DNA of 64,000 nucleotides, from NCBI GenBank assembly GCA_000818945.1, contig KN805403.1, positions 233,587 to 297,586 on the forward strand, read 5' to 3'. Under the pieces are notes generated by a model that was given only the letters and a program-made list of their open reading frames with translations, did no database searches and was not told where the DNA came from. The position numbers and the translations under genes are program-made. Below, in pieces: positions 19,856 to 29,497 of the stretch. How positions within the stretch are numbered: position 1 is the stretch's first letter; each line of letters starts with the position of its first letter. The DNA is from Schizochytrium sp. CCTCC M209059 (lineage: Eukaryota > Sar > Bigyra > Thraustochytrida > Thraustochytriidae).

Positions 19856-22603
19856 ATGGGCGCCTGCTGCTCCACGTCAGGGTTCGCAGAGACCTACGAA
19901 CACGCCCGACACGTGAGCTCGATCGACCTCATCAAAGAGCTCTCCGAGACGGCAGAAAAGTGCTGGAAACTCCTGCTAGAACAAGAGGAAGGCAACATTG
20001 ACAGAATCGATACGCGCATCGTGCGCGAAACGCTCACCAAGAGATCGCCCTATGTGGAACCCGCACATGCGCAGCGCGCCTTTGCAAGGTATGCCGACGA
20101 GACCATAAACTTTGGCCAATTCTGCGATCTCTTTGTCGAGTACCACGTCTCAACGCCCATTCACGCGGCAAGCATCTTCCAGGACGCCTGTCTCAAGTTT
20201 CCCGGCGTGCTCACAGCTGCTGATCTCGGCAACTTTCTCGCAGACATCTCTGGCGGCGCCGAACACCATTCCCTGCACGAACTCGAGTCAATGATTGCCT
20301 ATTACGAGCAAAACGCCGACCAGCTCATCGTGGCCAAGGCTCCCAAGGGCTGCATGTCCGTCGAAGCCTTTGCACAATTCCTCGTCGACGCCTCGAGAAA
20401 CTCTTTTGCGGACAAGACCAAGCTGAAAAAGGTGTACCAGGACATGCACAGACCCCTTTCTGAATACTACATTGCTTCCTCGCACAACAGCAGTCTGCTC
20501 GGTAACCAGCTCACCTCGCGCAGTAGTAGCGAGGCCATCAAGCGCGCCCTTTTGCTTGGCGTGCGCATGATTGAGCTCGATGCCTGGGAAGGCGAGGACG
20601 GGGAACCCATTGTTACCCATGGCCATACGCTCGTGGTACCAACCACATTCGAAGCTTGCATCGCCGTTGTGCGCGAGGTCGCATTTTTCAAGACAAAGTA
20701 CCCGCTCATTCTCACCATCGAAAACCATTGTGGCCTCGAGCAGCAGCGTCGTCAGGCTGTCATTCTCCACGAGCAGCTCGGCGCGATGCTGTACGGTTAC
20801 GATCGTGACTTTACCACCACGCCTCTGCACCAGCTCATGGAGGGCGAGCACGCCTGGAAGTCTCCCGAGGAGCTCATTGGTCGTATCATCATCCGCGACA
20901 AGCCCATTAAAAAGCTGAGACGACGCGACGACCGCGCAGGCCGCCGTGCGAGCGCCTTTCTCGACATGCATCGTCGCCGCAGCGCCGGTATCCTTCGTTC
21001 AGGAACGGGTCAAATGGACACGCTTCCCTCGTCCATGTTGGCCATGGCCCGGGCAAGCATCCAAGCCGCAGCGAAGTCCATTATGACAGTCCCCTCGGCG
21101 GAAACCTTTGCCTCGAGCTCTGTCGGCGTAGACCTTGACGAAGATGCCATGAAAGCCGCTGCTGATGCTGATGCTGGCGCTGGCGCCGTTGATGCATCGT
21201 CACCATCACCATCCTCTCCATCTCACTTTCCTTTTCATGGAAAGAGTGCAAAAGTCAAGGAGGCTTGCAGTGGCGATGATGAGGATGATGAGGATGACGA
21301 CGAGGAGGAGGATCTATCTGGCGCTTATGGGTCGCCGCTTCCAGCCATTATTGAAGATAGCCTCGTGACGCCGCTCGATATCGCTCCGCGGCGACCATCT
21401 CCAGATCGTCTCGCCGCGGAGGCCTCGACGGTCGATGTGGACGACGGCGAAACAGACTCGAACGCTGACTTTATGCTCCCCATGAACGTTGTTGCTGTCC
21501 TTACTGATCGATTCGACCGTCGCAGCGTCGCCAAGCGTGTCAGCGCTCGTCTTGTGCGCAAGCTACGCCCACTCTCTGTGGAAATTGCGCGCAGCACCTC
21601 TACTGCGGGAAGTCTTCACTCAAGCGAAACTGGAAGTAGCCCCGCGAGCGTCAAACCGGGCTTCGACCACGACGATGACGAGGACGACAGCGGCGAATTT
21701 GAGTTCGACGAGGAAACGATCTCCACACTCGAACGAATCACCGAGGCCATCAAGGCGCGCAGCGCCGACACGGCTCTCTTAGCCCTCATGTACATCAAGA
21801 ATGTCAAGCTCCGCTACAAGATATCGCCCTTTGGCGTTGACTTTCATGAACCCGGGTTTTGCTCCTCGTCTTCCATTGATGAGCGAAAGCTTGCCACGCT
21901 TACCAAATACCCCGAACGATCTCTCTCGCTGGCCTCGTACTGTTGTCGCCACATCATCCGCGTCTACCCGGCAGGCCAACGGTTCGACTCATCCAACTTT
22001 GATCCCTTGCCGGCATGGTCCGCTGGCGTCCAATGTGTTGCGCTCAATGTGCAAAAGAATTCCCCCGCAGTGTGGATCAGTCATGGCAAGTTTCGTGACA
22101 ACGGCGGCGCAGGCTATGTGCTCAAGCCGCCAGCGCTGCGCAGCGAGGACGCAAGTGTCGAGTTCCCGGAGCCTTTGACGCTCAAGGTCGATGTCCTCTC
22201 GGGCCACTATTTGATGCCTGCTTTCGACTTTCGCGACGCCTCGCGCGATCCGCTGCAAATCCCCACCGAGGTCTGCGTGGAGACCTCCATTCACGGTGTC
22301 AAGGCGGATACGATCAATTTTCGCACGCGTCCCGTCAAGCGTAACTGCTTCAATCCATCCTGGAACCAGGCCGCGCAATTCAAAGTCACTCGACCTGATC
22401 TTGCGCATTTCTTGATGGTCGTCAAGGACCAAGACGGCCAGGTCTTTTATCAAGCAAGCCTTGCCTTGCACTGTGTTCGCGAGGGTTATCGTGTTGTCCC
22501 GCTTTCGACGCCCTCCCTCGCGCCGTCCAAGTACGCCTTTTTGTTTTGCAAGTTCACCATACTACCCATGGAGGACGAACAGTCCTCGCCTGAAGAACTA
22601 TGA
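19856..22603 (+). CDS. PLC: phosphoinositide-specific phospholipase C, delta-like, lipid-anchored
   Basis: Cleaves PIP2 to IP3 and diacylglycerol at the plasma membrane. 915 residues. MGACCSTSG is a dual acylation motif (myristoyl Gly2, palmitoyl Cys4/Cys5) in place of the PH domain of animal PLC-delta. Residues ~30-185 form an EF-hand-like region. The X domain (197-360) has IASSHNSSL (His210, Asn211), ELDAW (Glu240, Asp242), THGHT (His255) and TIENHC (Glu289), so all catalytic and calcium-binding positions are present. A long acidic, Ser-rich X/Y linker (360-630) follows, then the Y domain (YCCRHIIRVYPAG, then DPLPAWSAGVQCVALN) and a C2 domain (~775-900, with FNPSWNQ and VVKDQD). No intron. 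It shares a lipid-signalling theme with the DAG-lipase-type gene next to it. Confidence 0.96.
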   Translation: MGACCSTSGFAETYEHARHVSSIDLIKELSETAEKCWKLLLEQEEGNIDRIDTRIVRETLTKRSPYVEPAHAQRAFARYADETINFGQFCDLFVEYHVSTPIHAASIFQDACLKFPGVLTAADLGNFLADISGGAEHHSLHELESMIAYYEQNADQLIVAKAPKGCMSVEAFAQFLVDASRNSFADKTKLKKVYQDMHRPLSEYYIASSHNSSLLGNQLTSRSSSEAIKRALLLGVRMIELDAWEGEDGEPIVTHGHTLVVPTTFEACIAVVREVAFFKTKYPLILTIENHCGLEQQRRQAVILHEQLGAMLYGYDRDFTTTPLHQLMEGEHAWKSPEELIGRIIIRDKPIKKLRRRDDRAGRRASAFLDMHRRRSAGILRSGTGQMDTLPSSMLAMARASIQAAAKSIMTVPSAETFASSSVGVDLDEDAMKAAADADAGAGAVDASSPSPSSPSHFPFHGKSAKVKEACSGDDEDDEDDDEEEDLSGAYGSPLPAIIEDSLVTPLDIAPRRPSPDRLAAEASTVDVDDGETDSNADFMLPMNVVAVLTDRFDRRSVAKRVSARLVRKLRPLSVEIARSTSTAGSLHSSETGSSPASVKPGFDHDDDEDDSGEFEFDEETISTLERITEAIKARSADTALLALMYIKNVKLRYKISPFGVDFHEPGFCSSSSIDERKLATLTKYPERSLSLASYCCRHIIRVYPAGQRFDSSNFDPLPAWSAGVQCVALNVQKNSPAVWISHGKFRDNGGAGYVLKPPALRSEDASVEFPEPLTLKVDVLSGHYLMPAFDFRDASRDPLQIPTEVCVETSIHGVKADTINFRTRPVKRNCFNPSWNQAAQFKVTRPDLAHFLMVVKDQDGQVFYQASLALHCVREGYRVVPLSTPSLAPSKYAFLFCKFTILPMEDEQSSPEEL

Positions 22604-22905
22604 TTCATGTGTTTCCTTTCTTTGTTCATTCTTTCTTCTTTGCCATCATCGATCCTCCTCTCCCACCAAAGCTGTGCTCATCCGTCTGCTACATAGCTAG
22701 TCCTCAACATCGTAAAGGACGTGATTCCTTTCGAACATGCGTCGAAAGCTTTTCATTTGTTTGATTTTAGAATGGAGAATGGTGCGGGGAAAAAGGAAAC
22801 TAGTATAGAAACCTATCAATCTATCTACTACAAGGTGGTTTGGGCTTTCTCGAAGTCGCACTGCAAGATTCGCCATTTGCTTTTTGTTTGTCGGTTTTCA
22901 ACATC
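22604..22905. other. short intergenic between convergent PI-PLC and lipase genes
   Basis: About 300 bp, AT-richer, with no gene. It must hold both 3' untranslated regions and polyadenylation sites. Confidence 0.5.
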
Positions 22906-24459
22906 TCAGGCACTCGCCATCTCACTCAGACAAAGGTGTGAGTGCTGCACGTGTTCCGTACCATGCGGGAGGCAATGGTCCGAATGCTGCACGTGTTCGG
23001 CCCCATGCAGGTGAATGAGTCGTTGCCGACGAAGCGCATTGAGATAACGCGTTGGCAGATGCACATTGAACATCTTGGGCGTTAACACAATCTCACTGAG
23101 ACTAAGAGCCGGGTCAACCTCCTCGGCCATGTACACATCGTGGCGCGCTGGCTCGTAGCGCGACTGCAAGGGAATGTGAAAGACGCGACCGCCCGGGAAG
23201 AGACGATCCCGACGCGCCTGGCCCTCGGCGCGGATTCGCTCAAGCGTCTCACGACCACTTTCCTCGCAAAGCATGTTGTTGTTGGCCAACTGAACGAGCT
23301 CGTCGCATGTGCGGAAAAAACCTTCCACACTCACAAGCGAAAGCCGACAGACAAAGTCGTCGCCTAGTACGAGCGAACTAATGCGCTTCTTGGCATACTT
23401 TGAGCGCGCAAGAGAGTGGCTGAGACAGCATGGGGCCGCAAATGAAACTGCGCGAACCTCACGCGAGGCAAATACAGCCTCTTGCGACCAAATGAGCGCC
23501 AGCAACGTAGCACATGCACCACCTAGACTGTGACCTGTCACCTGCAGACCATAAGCCGGAAACTCGCGCATGGCAGACTCTAACGTGTCTTGAACCTCGG
23601 CCTTGACATTGTGCGCTGCCTGTAGGAAACCACCATGTGCTGTTCCATGTAAATGTTCGTCACTCACCTCGTCGTACAACGTAAGTGACGTCTCTTCGCA
23701 ACTGAGGTCCGTCACAACATCCTGCAGCCGCATGGTTCCGCGAATGGTCACTACAACGTTCCGCGTAACGTGGTCCACACACACAAAGTATCCCGGTCGA
23801 AACGTGCGCGAAGTATCCTGTACAAGCCGAATGTCACGCGCGTCTACACCCGTGAGAAGCTGGATGCCGCTCCGATTCGACCGCATTCCCGCGCGTCCAA
23901 GTCCGAGAAACTGTAGCGTTTTCCACCCATACGCAGCCGCGCTAAATTGCATGAGACGGTCGAGCACGAACAGTCTTGCACCATCAAGACGCACACGACT
24001 TTCGACACCCTCGCGGTGCCAGCGATATCGGCGCTGCAGCCGGACAAGCTCCTGGGCTCCTTTATGCAGCGCAAGAGGGTTTCGCAGCTTGAGTCGCTCT
24101 GCGGTTGCGGTTGCAAGACGAGAAAAACGAACGAGGGCTTCTACGACCGCCCACTTTACAGCAGCAGAATTTTGGTCAATGCGCGCATCGCCGTGCCTTT
24201 GCACAGTACGGGCCATAGCACGGCTTTTCATTGCAGCGTTTAGGACAGCGTCCGATGCGCCCATGCCCACCACACTCAGCCAAAAGTACGCTGAGTGCAG
24301 GTATCCGCCCGTCATGAAGGTGCCAGCAAGCTTCATTTCTGCTTCGCCTCCATAAAGGTCTTGAGAAGAGGGGTGCGCTCTGGTCATGGCTGCGCGGGTT
24401 CTTGCGGCCGATGTTTTACGCGCCACCGTTGCGCGTCGTAGTGTCGCGTGGGCAAGCAT
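22906..24459 (-). CDS. class-3 lipase, sn-1 diacylglycerol lipase-like
   Basis: 517 residues from ATG 24459. The alpha/beta-hydrolase core has VTIRGTMRLQDVVTDL, TAHGGFLQAA, nucleophile Ser311 in VTGHSLGGACATLLAL, the acid in LGDDFVCRLS, and a His in MFNVHLPTRYLNAL, the pattern of DAG lipase alpha/beta and related class-3 lipases. A basic N-terminus (LAHATLRRATVARK) and a weakly hydrophobic stretch at ~50-75 could be targeting or membrane elements, but there is no four-helix bundle as in animal DAGL. The C-terminus carries two His/Cys-rich repeats (HGAEHVQHSDHCL, HGTEHVQHSHLCL), mirrored as a short DNA direct repeat at 22938-23008. It could hydrolyse the diacylglycerol released by the adjacent PI-PLC; that link is inference. 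Confidence 0.9.
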   Translation of the reverse strand: MLAHATLRRATVARKTSAARTRAAMTRAHPSSQDLYGGEAEMKLAGTFMTGGYLHSAYFWLSVVGMGASDAVLNAAMKSRAMARTVQRHGDARIDQNSAAVKWAVVEALVRFSRLATATAERLKLRNPLALHKGAQELVRLQRRYRWHREGVESRVRLDGARLFVLDRLMQFSAAAYGWKTLQFLGLGRAGMRSNRSGIQLLTGVDARDIRLVQDTSRTFRPGYFVCVDHVTRNVVVTIRGTMRLQDVVTDLSCEETSLTLYDEVSDEHLHGTAHGGFLQAAHNVKAEVQDTLESAMREFPAYGLQVTGHSLGGACATLLALIWSQEAVFASREVRAVSFAAPCCLSHSLARSKYAKKRISSLVLGDDFVCRLSLVSVEGFFRTCDELVQLANNNMLCEESGRETLERIRAEGQARRDRLFPGGRVFHIPLQSRYEPARHDVYMAEEVDPALSLSEIVLTPKMFNVHLPTRYLNALRRQRLIHLHGAEHVQHSDHCLPHGTEHVQHSHLCLSEMASA

Positions 24460-25544
24460 GTTCTTGTTCTTTGAATGCGCAGCGAGGAGGGTCTTGTCGC
24501 TAGCTCAGCAACGTCCGCCTCGCGTTCGTTTCGCAAAGTCTCTGCTCTGGCTGCTGTGCTGCCGCGAGGGCGTCTTTGACTTGGCACCGGCACCAGCACC
24601 CGTCAGTCGCCCCTAGCGGCGACTGGCCAGGCCTCGTGCCGCTTCGCCTCGCTTTGCGGCGGCGCGCTTGCTGAGAAGACGCTAGAGCTTGGGTTTTGCC
24701 TTCGTAGCCCGCGTTGAAAGCGACGCCATCGCGGTTCCGCCATGCTAGGTCTTGCGTTGGCCAATACATATAACGCATCGCTGCACAATGCAACGCATCT
24801 TGGGCCCCGGCGAATCTAGCATAATGCCCCCTTACCACATAATAAGCAGGAGTTTTTCAGGGGGCATGTAAAGAGTGTTGGCTGCTCGGAGCAAGGGGGA
24901 TCTTTTCTTGGACAAGTACTAGCTGGCTGCTGGCCAAGGAGTTATACGGCAAGAATAGGTTAGAGGCCAACTGCCTGGCTGAATAGCGTACGTAGATATT
25001 TGCCAGAAAATGTAGAGTGAGGCAGAAAAGGAATGCAGCGATTCATTCATTTTCTATATCATTCTCGAGTGGCTCGAATCCAACAAGAGCGAAGGCATTC
25101 CGTTGAAGAATTAAGCTCGTCTCGGTAGGTGGTAGGCCTATTCTCGATATAAACTTGCTCAACAGCAAACTACAGCACAAGAGGCTCACTTTTTTCATGA
25201 CGAGGATCGTGTCTCCGCGCATGAGAAGCAAAGTACGGCTTTTTGATTTGGGTAATTGACGCAAGCCAAGGCTGGAAGTACATTTGATGATCGTACAATT
25301 GGACCCACGGTCATGCCGCTTTGCAAGCTGCTTGGTCTTATTTTTAACAAGTTGCTCCCGCGGCGGTAGGCTCTGTTCGCCAATGCTCGTAGTACTTTAA
25401 AAGGCATCATGATTGATTGCAAAGTCCGAACAAACAAACTTTTTGAACCGAGCAAGGAGACAAACACAATTTGCCTTGACCTTGCAGCGCGTGTCACACG
25501 GTCAAGACAGCGCGCGCGGCGTGCAGGCTACCGCGCCGAGGAAG
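24460..25544. promoter_or_regulatory. shared divergent upstream region (lipase / ALG6-8)
   Basis: Two head-to-head genes are separated by 1.1 kb with no convincing gene between them, so both promoters must lie here. A minus-strand open frame (24500-24838) has no recognisable domain. No specific site can be identified by eye. Confidence 0.45.
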
Positions 25545-27737
25545 ATGCCGCGGCTGCGAGATGATCGAGGTAGCAGACGCGGCGAGAGACGCGCGCGGTC
25601 ACTGCAAACAACGGCCATGGACCGCGCAGTGTTGCATAATCCGGTCGTCGTTGCGCTGGTGGGCCTTGTGCTACGTTGTTCCGTGGGCCTGCACCCGCAC
25701 GGAGGCCAGGGAAGACCACCAGCATACGGCTCCTTCGAGGAGGAGCGGCACTTTATGGCAGTGGCCGTTCAGGTTCCGATGAACGGCTGGTATGGTGACG
25801 ATATGGGTGTATGTCCTGTCCACAGAGCCTTTCATGGAGAAGGATGCCTTCGCTACCCACCGCTTGCAGCATACGCGTCGCTCGGCTTTGGCGCGGTGGC
25901 AGAAAAGCTCGTTCCCAATCTTGTGAACACGACAGAGTATGCTTGGGGCTTTGAAAACCAGGACGCGCGTGCCTATATGCGCGCGACGGTGCTCATTTGC
26001 GATGTTCTCTTTGTCTTCTCATCGGCATGGCAGTTTTGCCTCTTGTATTATCGCTCAGGCCGTACAAGCAAGATGAGCAGCAAGCAGTTGCAAGCACGAA
26101 AGTTTCGATTGAATGCGTCGCGTACTCTCGCGAAACGTCACGTCGCTGTGCCCCCTGGTTATCCTCGCAGACACTATAAAGCTTCGGAGGACTCCGGTGA
26201 AGACGATGACAGCGACGATGATAGCGTATGTGTAAAAGAGTCCCCCAGGGCTGCTGCTGGTGGTGCGTCTGTTGTCAATGGAGAAGAAGAAGACGAAGAC
26301 GAAGAAGAAGAAGAGGAGGAGGCAGAGGATGGAGATGATGAGCACGTGGCGTCTGGAGACAGCGCCGAGGCAGAGACTTTTGTTCTTTACAATCAAAATA
26401 TGTCAAATCTGAGGCACCGTAAAGGCGTAAACACAATGGGGAGTCCCGATGAGAATGGTCGAAATCTTTGCGCCCCTGTCCGCTCCGACGCTCTGCAAAG
26501 CACGAAAACAAGCGCGCTTGCGACCGGACCAGCCACAGTAACCGCCGACGCACCCGTGGCGCTCGTCTCGGAGGTCTTTCTCATAATTCTACTGCAGCCA
26601 GCCTATGTACTCATCGACCACGGGTACTTTCAGTACTCGGACATTTACGTGGGACTTGTCATGTGGACGCTGGTTTTTTGTGGTCAAAGACGCTATTATC
26701 TGGCCATGGTCACGCTCTGTCTTTCGCTCAACTTTAATCAGGTCACGTACCACTTTGCACCGCCCGTGATTATCTATTTACTCGCGCAGCACCGGGGCCG
26801 ATCTGATTTATCGCGTCTCGTGTACGTTCTGTCGTTACTCTCTGCCTGCGTGCTCGTGTTTGGCTTGATATGGGCGCCCCTGTGTCTCCCGTCGGACGAT
26901 GCGTCATCGTGTGTAGGCGTCGTGCGCCGCGTCATCCGTCGTGTAGCCGCGCTTCCACAGGATAATGTCGGTTCACCAGCGCTGTGGTCCGTGTTCCCGC
27001 CTCTCACCAAGCTGGCGAATCGTCTTCCAGCATTATGGGTCCGGGGCGTGGGTGTTTTCACGACGGTTGCGGGCCTCGCGCCCTCGTGCGTTGACCTCGT
27101 GCGCCGAGGCGTCGCACCGGGTATGCGTCGCCTCGTGTGGGCTTTGTTCAACAGCTCGCTGACCTTTGTGCTCCTGGCCACTGGCGTGGATCGTCTGGCA
27201 GTCCTGCTGCCACTCATGCCGGCGGCTCTTCTTGTGGGCGAAGCCCCTGGTCCTTCATGCTGGTTTAGCGTCATGGCGGTCTTTACTCTTTCTCCCATGT
27301 TGGTGTCGGAGGGACTTGGGCTGGCCTATATTGTGTCAACGAGCGTCTTTGCGGGAACTTGCGCTATTTGCTTTCGGCGCGAGATCTTTTATTTGCCTTT
27401 GCCCTGGGTCGCGGCGCGTTCTGATGCTGCCGATCTCGACGGCATACGGCACGGCATGCGCATGGTGGATGCTACGAGTTATTTGCGCGCGGGCGGGGCC
27501 ATTGCGCTCGTGATTCATTTTTGCGCGGCGACATCGTCTATAGCGGGTGGACCAGGCATGGAGCAGACGCTTTGGTCTCGAGCGCATTATTCCTTGTCCT
27601 GCCTTTTTCTCGCCCTGGCGTGGGCGTATGGAAATTGGTACCAGTGGATGCTCCCCAGCGAAGACGAGACCGTCGTTTTCGCGCGAGGAGGCGCAGAAAA
27701 GGGAGATTCTCGAGTGATCCGCGCTAAGCGCGAGTGA
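25545..27737 (+). CDS. dolichyl-P-Glc glucosyltransferase, ALG6/ALG8 family
   Basis: ALG6 and ALG8 add glucose residues to the lipid-linked oligosaccharide in the ER before N-glycosylation. From ATG 25545 (730 residues; ATG 25617 is an alternative) the family landmarks appear: AYGSFEEERHFMAVAV, WYGDDMGVCPVH, LRYPPLAAY, then DHGYFQYSDIYVG and SLNFNQVTYHFAP, with many hydrophobic segments. An insertion at about residues 206-300 is highly acidic (runs of Asp and Glu from 26191 to 26350) in the region after the YPPL loop, which lengthens the protein over the usual ~500-550 residues. ALG6 and ALG8 cannot be separated by eye. The longer open frame upstream of 25545 lacks an ATG. No intron. Confidence 0.88.
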   Translation: MPRLRDDRGSRRGERRARSLQTTAMDRAVLHNPVVVALVGLVLRCSVGLHPHGGQGRPPAYGSFEEERHFMAVAVQVPMNGWYGDDMGVCPVHRAFHGEGCLRYPPLAAYASLGFGAVAEKLVPNLVNTTEYAWGFENQDARAYMRATVLICDVLFVFSSAWQFCLLYYRSGRTSKMSSKQLQARKFRLNASRTLAKRHVAVPPGYPRRHYKASEDSGEDDDSDDDSVCVKESPRAAAGGASVVNGEEEDEDEEEEEEEAEDGDDEHVASGDSAEAETFVLYNQNMSNLRHRKGVNTMGSPDENGRNLCAPVRSDALQSTKTSALATGPATVTADAPVALVSEVFLIILLQPAYVLIDHGYFQYSDIYVGLVMWTLVFCGQRRYYLAMVTLCLSLNFNQVTYHFAPPVIIYLLAQHRGRSDLSRLVYVLSLLSACVLVFGLIWAPLCLPSDDASSCVGVVRRVIRRVAALPQDNVGSPALWSVFPPLTKLANRLPALWVRGVGVFTTVAGLAPSCVDLVRRGVAPGMRRLVWALFNSSLTFVLLATGVDRLAVLLPLMPAALLVGEAPGPSCWFSVMAVFTLSPMLVSEGLGLAYIVSTSVFAGTCAICFRREIFYLPLPWVAARSDAADLDGIRHGMRMVDATSYLRAGGAIALVIHFCAATSSIAGGPGMEQTLWSRAHYSLSCLFLALAWAYGNWYQWMLPSEDETVVFARGGAEKGDSRVIRAKRE

Positions 27738-28279
27738 TCGCGCCAAGACGAACGGCGGGAAGAATAAAAACAGATGAAAGATGAAAAGCGCTGTCTGCCT
27801 GTCACCATACCTTTGGAGGAAGACCAAAAGAAGAGGTCGGATTCAATTCCGGAAAGCAGCGTTCCACTCTAGTTTGGTGTATGGGTTTGGTGCTTGCTTT
27901 GTAAATGAAGAATATGTTGTGGTTTGAGCTGAGCTGAGATTCTTCTGTGCATCAATCTGCACGGAGTACGGCAGTTCATTGCGACTTTAGGATTGTTTAT
28001 GTTGACTGGCGTTTGCAGATCGTGACATGGCACATAATGATGAATAAGTTTAGTTCGGAAATACTTATTGAAATGTATGGTGGTGGTTTGTAGGTACGTA
28101 CATGGGGGGGGGGGGGGGAACCGCAACGCGAGACGCGACCCACCATCAGTAACGTCTAAATTTTGTGTGTGCATTGTGTTTGTGAAGCGCGTGCGGAAAG
28201 AAGGGCGCCAAGCGAAAGAAGAGGGAGCGAAAGAAGAGGGAGCGAAAGAAGAGAGAGAGAGAGAGAGAGAAGGGTGAGT
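27738..28279. other. convergent 3' flanks with G15 tract
   Basis: No gene. Contains a run of 15 G (28104-28118) and, near its right end, GGGAGCGAAAGAAGA repeats merging into a GA run (28198-28270). Confidence 0.5.
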
Positions 28280-28771
28280 TTACATTTTGGAGCGGAGCTG
28301 CTTTTCGGCCAAGAGCGCGATGGGCACCGTGACAGCGACCGTGATCACCAGTCGCTCCAGGTAGCGATTTGTCTCCTCGAGCTCCTCGTTGCGAAGTTCG
28401 GCCTGTCTGGCCTTGCGCCACTGCAAGGTGACGTGGTCCAGCTCCTCTCGGAGTGAACGCACTTCTTCCTTTTTGCGCTCGATGTCGTCTTGCCATGAAA
28501 TTTGCGCCTGCTGCAGCATTTGGAAGCGGGCCATTTGCGCCTCGTAGAGCTGTCGCAATTGCTCGTAGTTGTCCTGCTCACGGTTCAGATCCTGTGAGAC
28601 CTGCGACATTTTCTGCCGGTAGTGCAGCGTGGCGCGGCGCAGCTGCTCGAGTTGCTCGCGCAGCTCGCGCGGGACGACCATCTCCGTGGCGTCGGTGGAC
28701 CCCGCCGTCGCGGGCGCCTTGGCCGGCGCGGGGCCGCTCGACGTTGGCGTTTCCGCCGGCTTGCCGCGCAT
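28280..28771 (-). CDS. small tail-anchored coiled-coil protein
   Basis: 163 residues from ATG 28771. A Pro/Ala/Thr-rich start (1-30) precedes a long heptad-bearing helix (35-138, rich in Glu, Gln, Arg and Leu), then a hydrophobic segment LVITVAVTVPIALLA (141-155) and a short charged tail EKQLRSKM. This layout suggests a tail-anchored protein of ER, Golgi or mitochondrial outer membrane, possibly a tether or SNARE-adjacent factor. No named family is recognised. The coding pattern, ATG and clean ends support a real gene. Confidence 0.7.
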   Translation of the reverse strand: MRGKPAETPTSSGPAPAKAPATAGSTDATEMVVPRELREQLEQLRRATLHYRQKMSQVSQDLNREQDNYEQLRQLYEAQMARFQMLQQAQISWQDDIERKKEEVRSLREELDHVTLQWRKARQAELRNEELEETNRYLERLVITVAVTVPIALLAEKQLRSKM

Positions 28772-29456
28772 GGAGTGGGGCCGTCCGTCCCTCCCCTTCC
28801 TCCCCGACCCTCACTCCGGCGCGAGCAAGCTCGCAGGTAGGCAGGCCGGCAGGCAGGCAGGCAGGTCGGTCCGCGCGGAGACCGCAGCGCGGCGAGCGGA
28901 GTCGCGGTCGATGATACGATGATGCCCCGCCGATCTGAGGCGCTTGGTTCGACTCGTGCCGTCCAAGGCCCGCTGCTCAGCCGCCCAGTTCGCGCCCGGC
29001 TCCGCGCAGGGCAGGGCAGGCTCCGCGCCGCGCTCGGCCCCTCGCTCGCTCGCCCGGTCCGCGGCGCGCGTCGGCAGGCGGAGGCGGCAGGCAGGCAGGC
29101 AGGCAGACAGGCAGACAGTCAGTTCCTGCTCTGCTCCGCTCTGCTCTACTCTTGCTTTGCGTTGACAGGGCGAAAGAGGCCGAGGATGCGCCGGTGCAAT
29201 CGCCGCCCGCCCGCGTGCCCCCGTCGGCGAATCCGGAACCGCCGGCCGCGGGGTGCGAAGGGGCCGCGCGGCGAGGGCGGAGAGGCGCCGGTTTCGCCGA
29301 GGGGGGTACCGCGCGCGCGCGTCGCAGGACCCCGAGCTGCGAAGACGCCACGCAGCCGCCAGCTCCCAGGCCGTCCTTGGCCTCGTCGAGCTCGGCCCCG
29401 CGCGCGCCCTCGTCGGGCACGCGCGAGAACGGCGGGGCGCGCGAGCAGGCGCGGAC

Positions 29457-29497
<41 letters not shown>

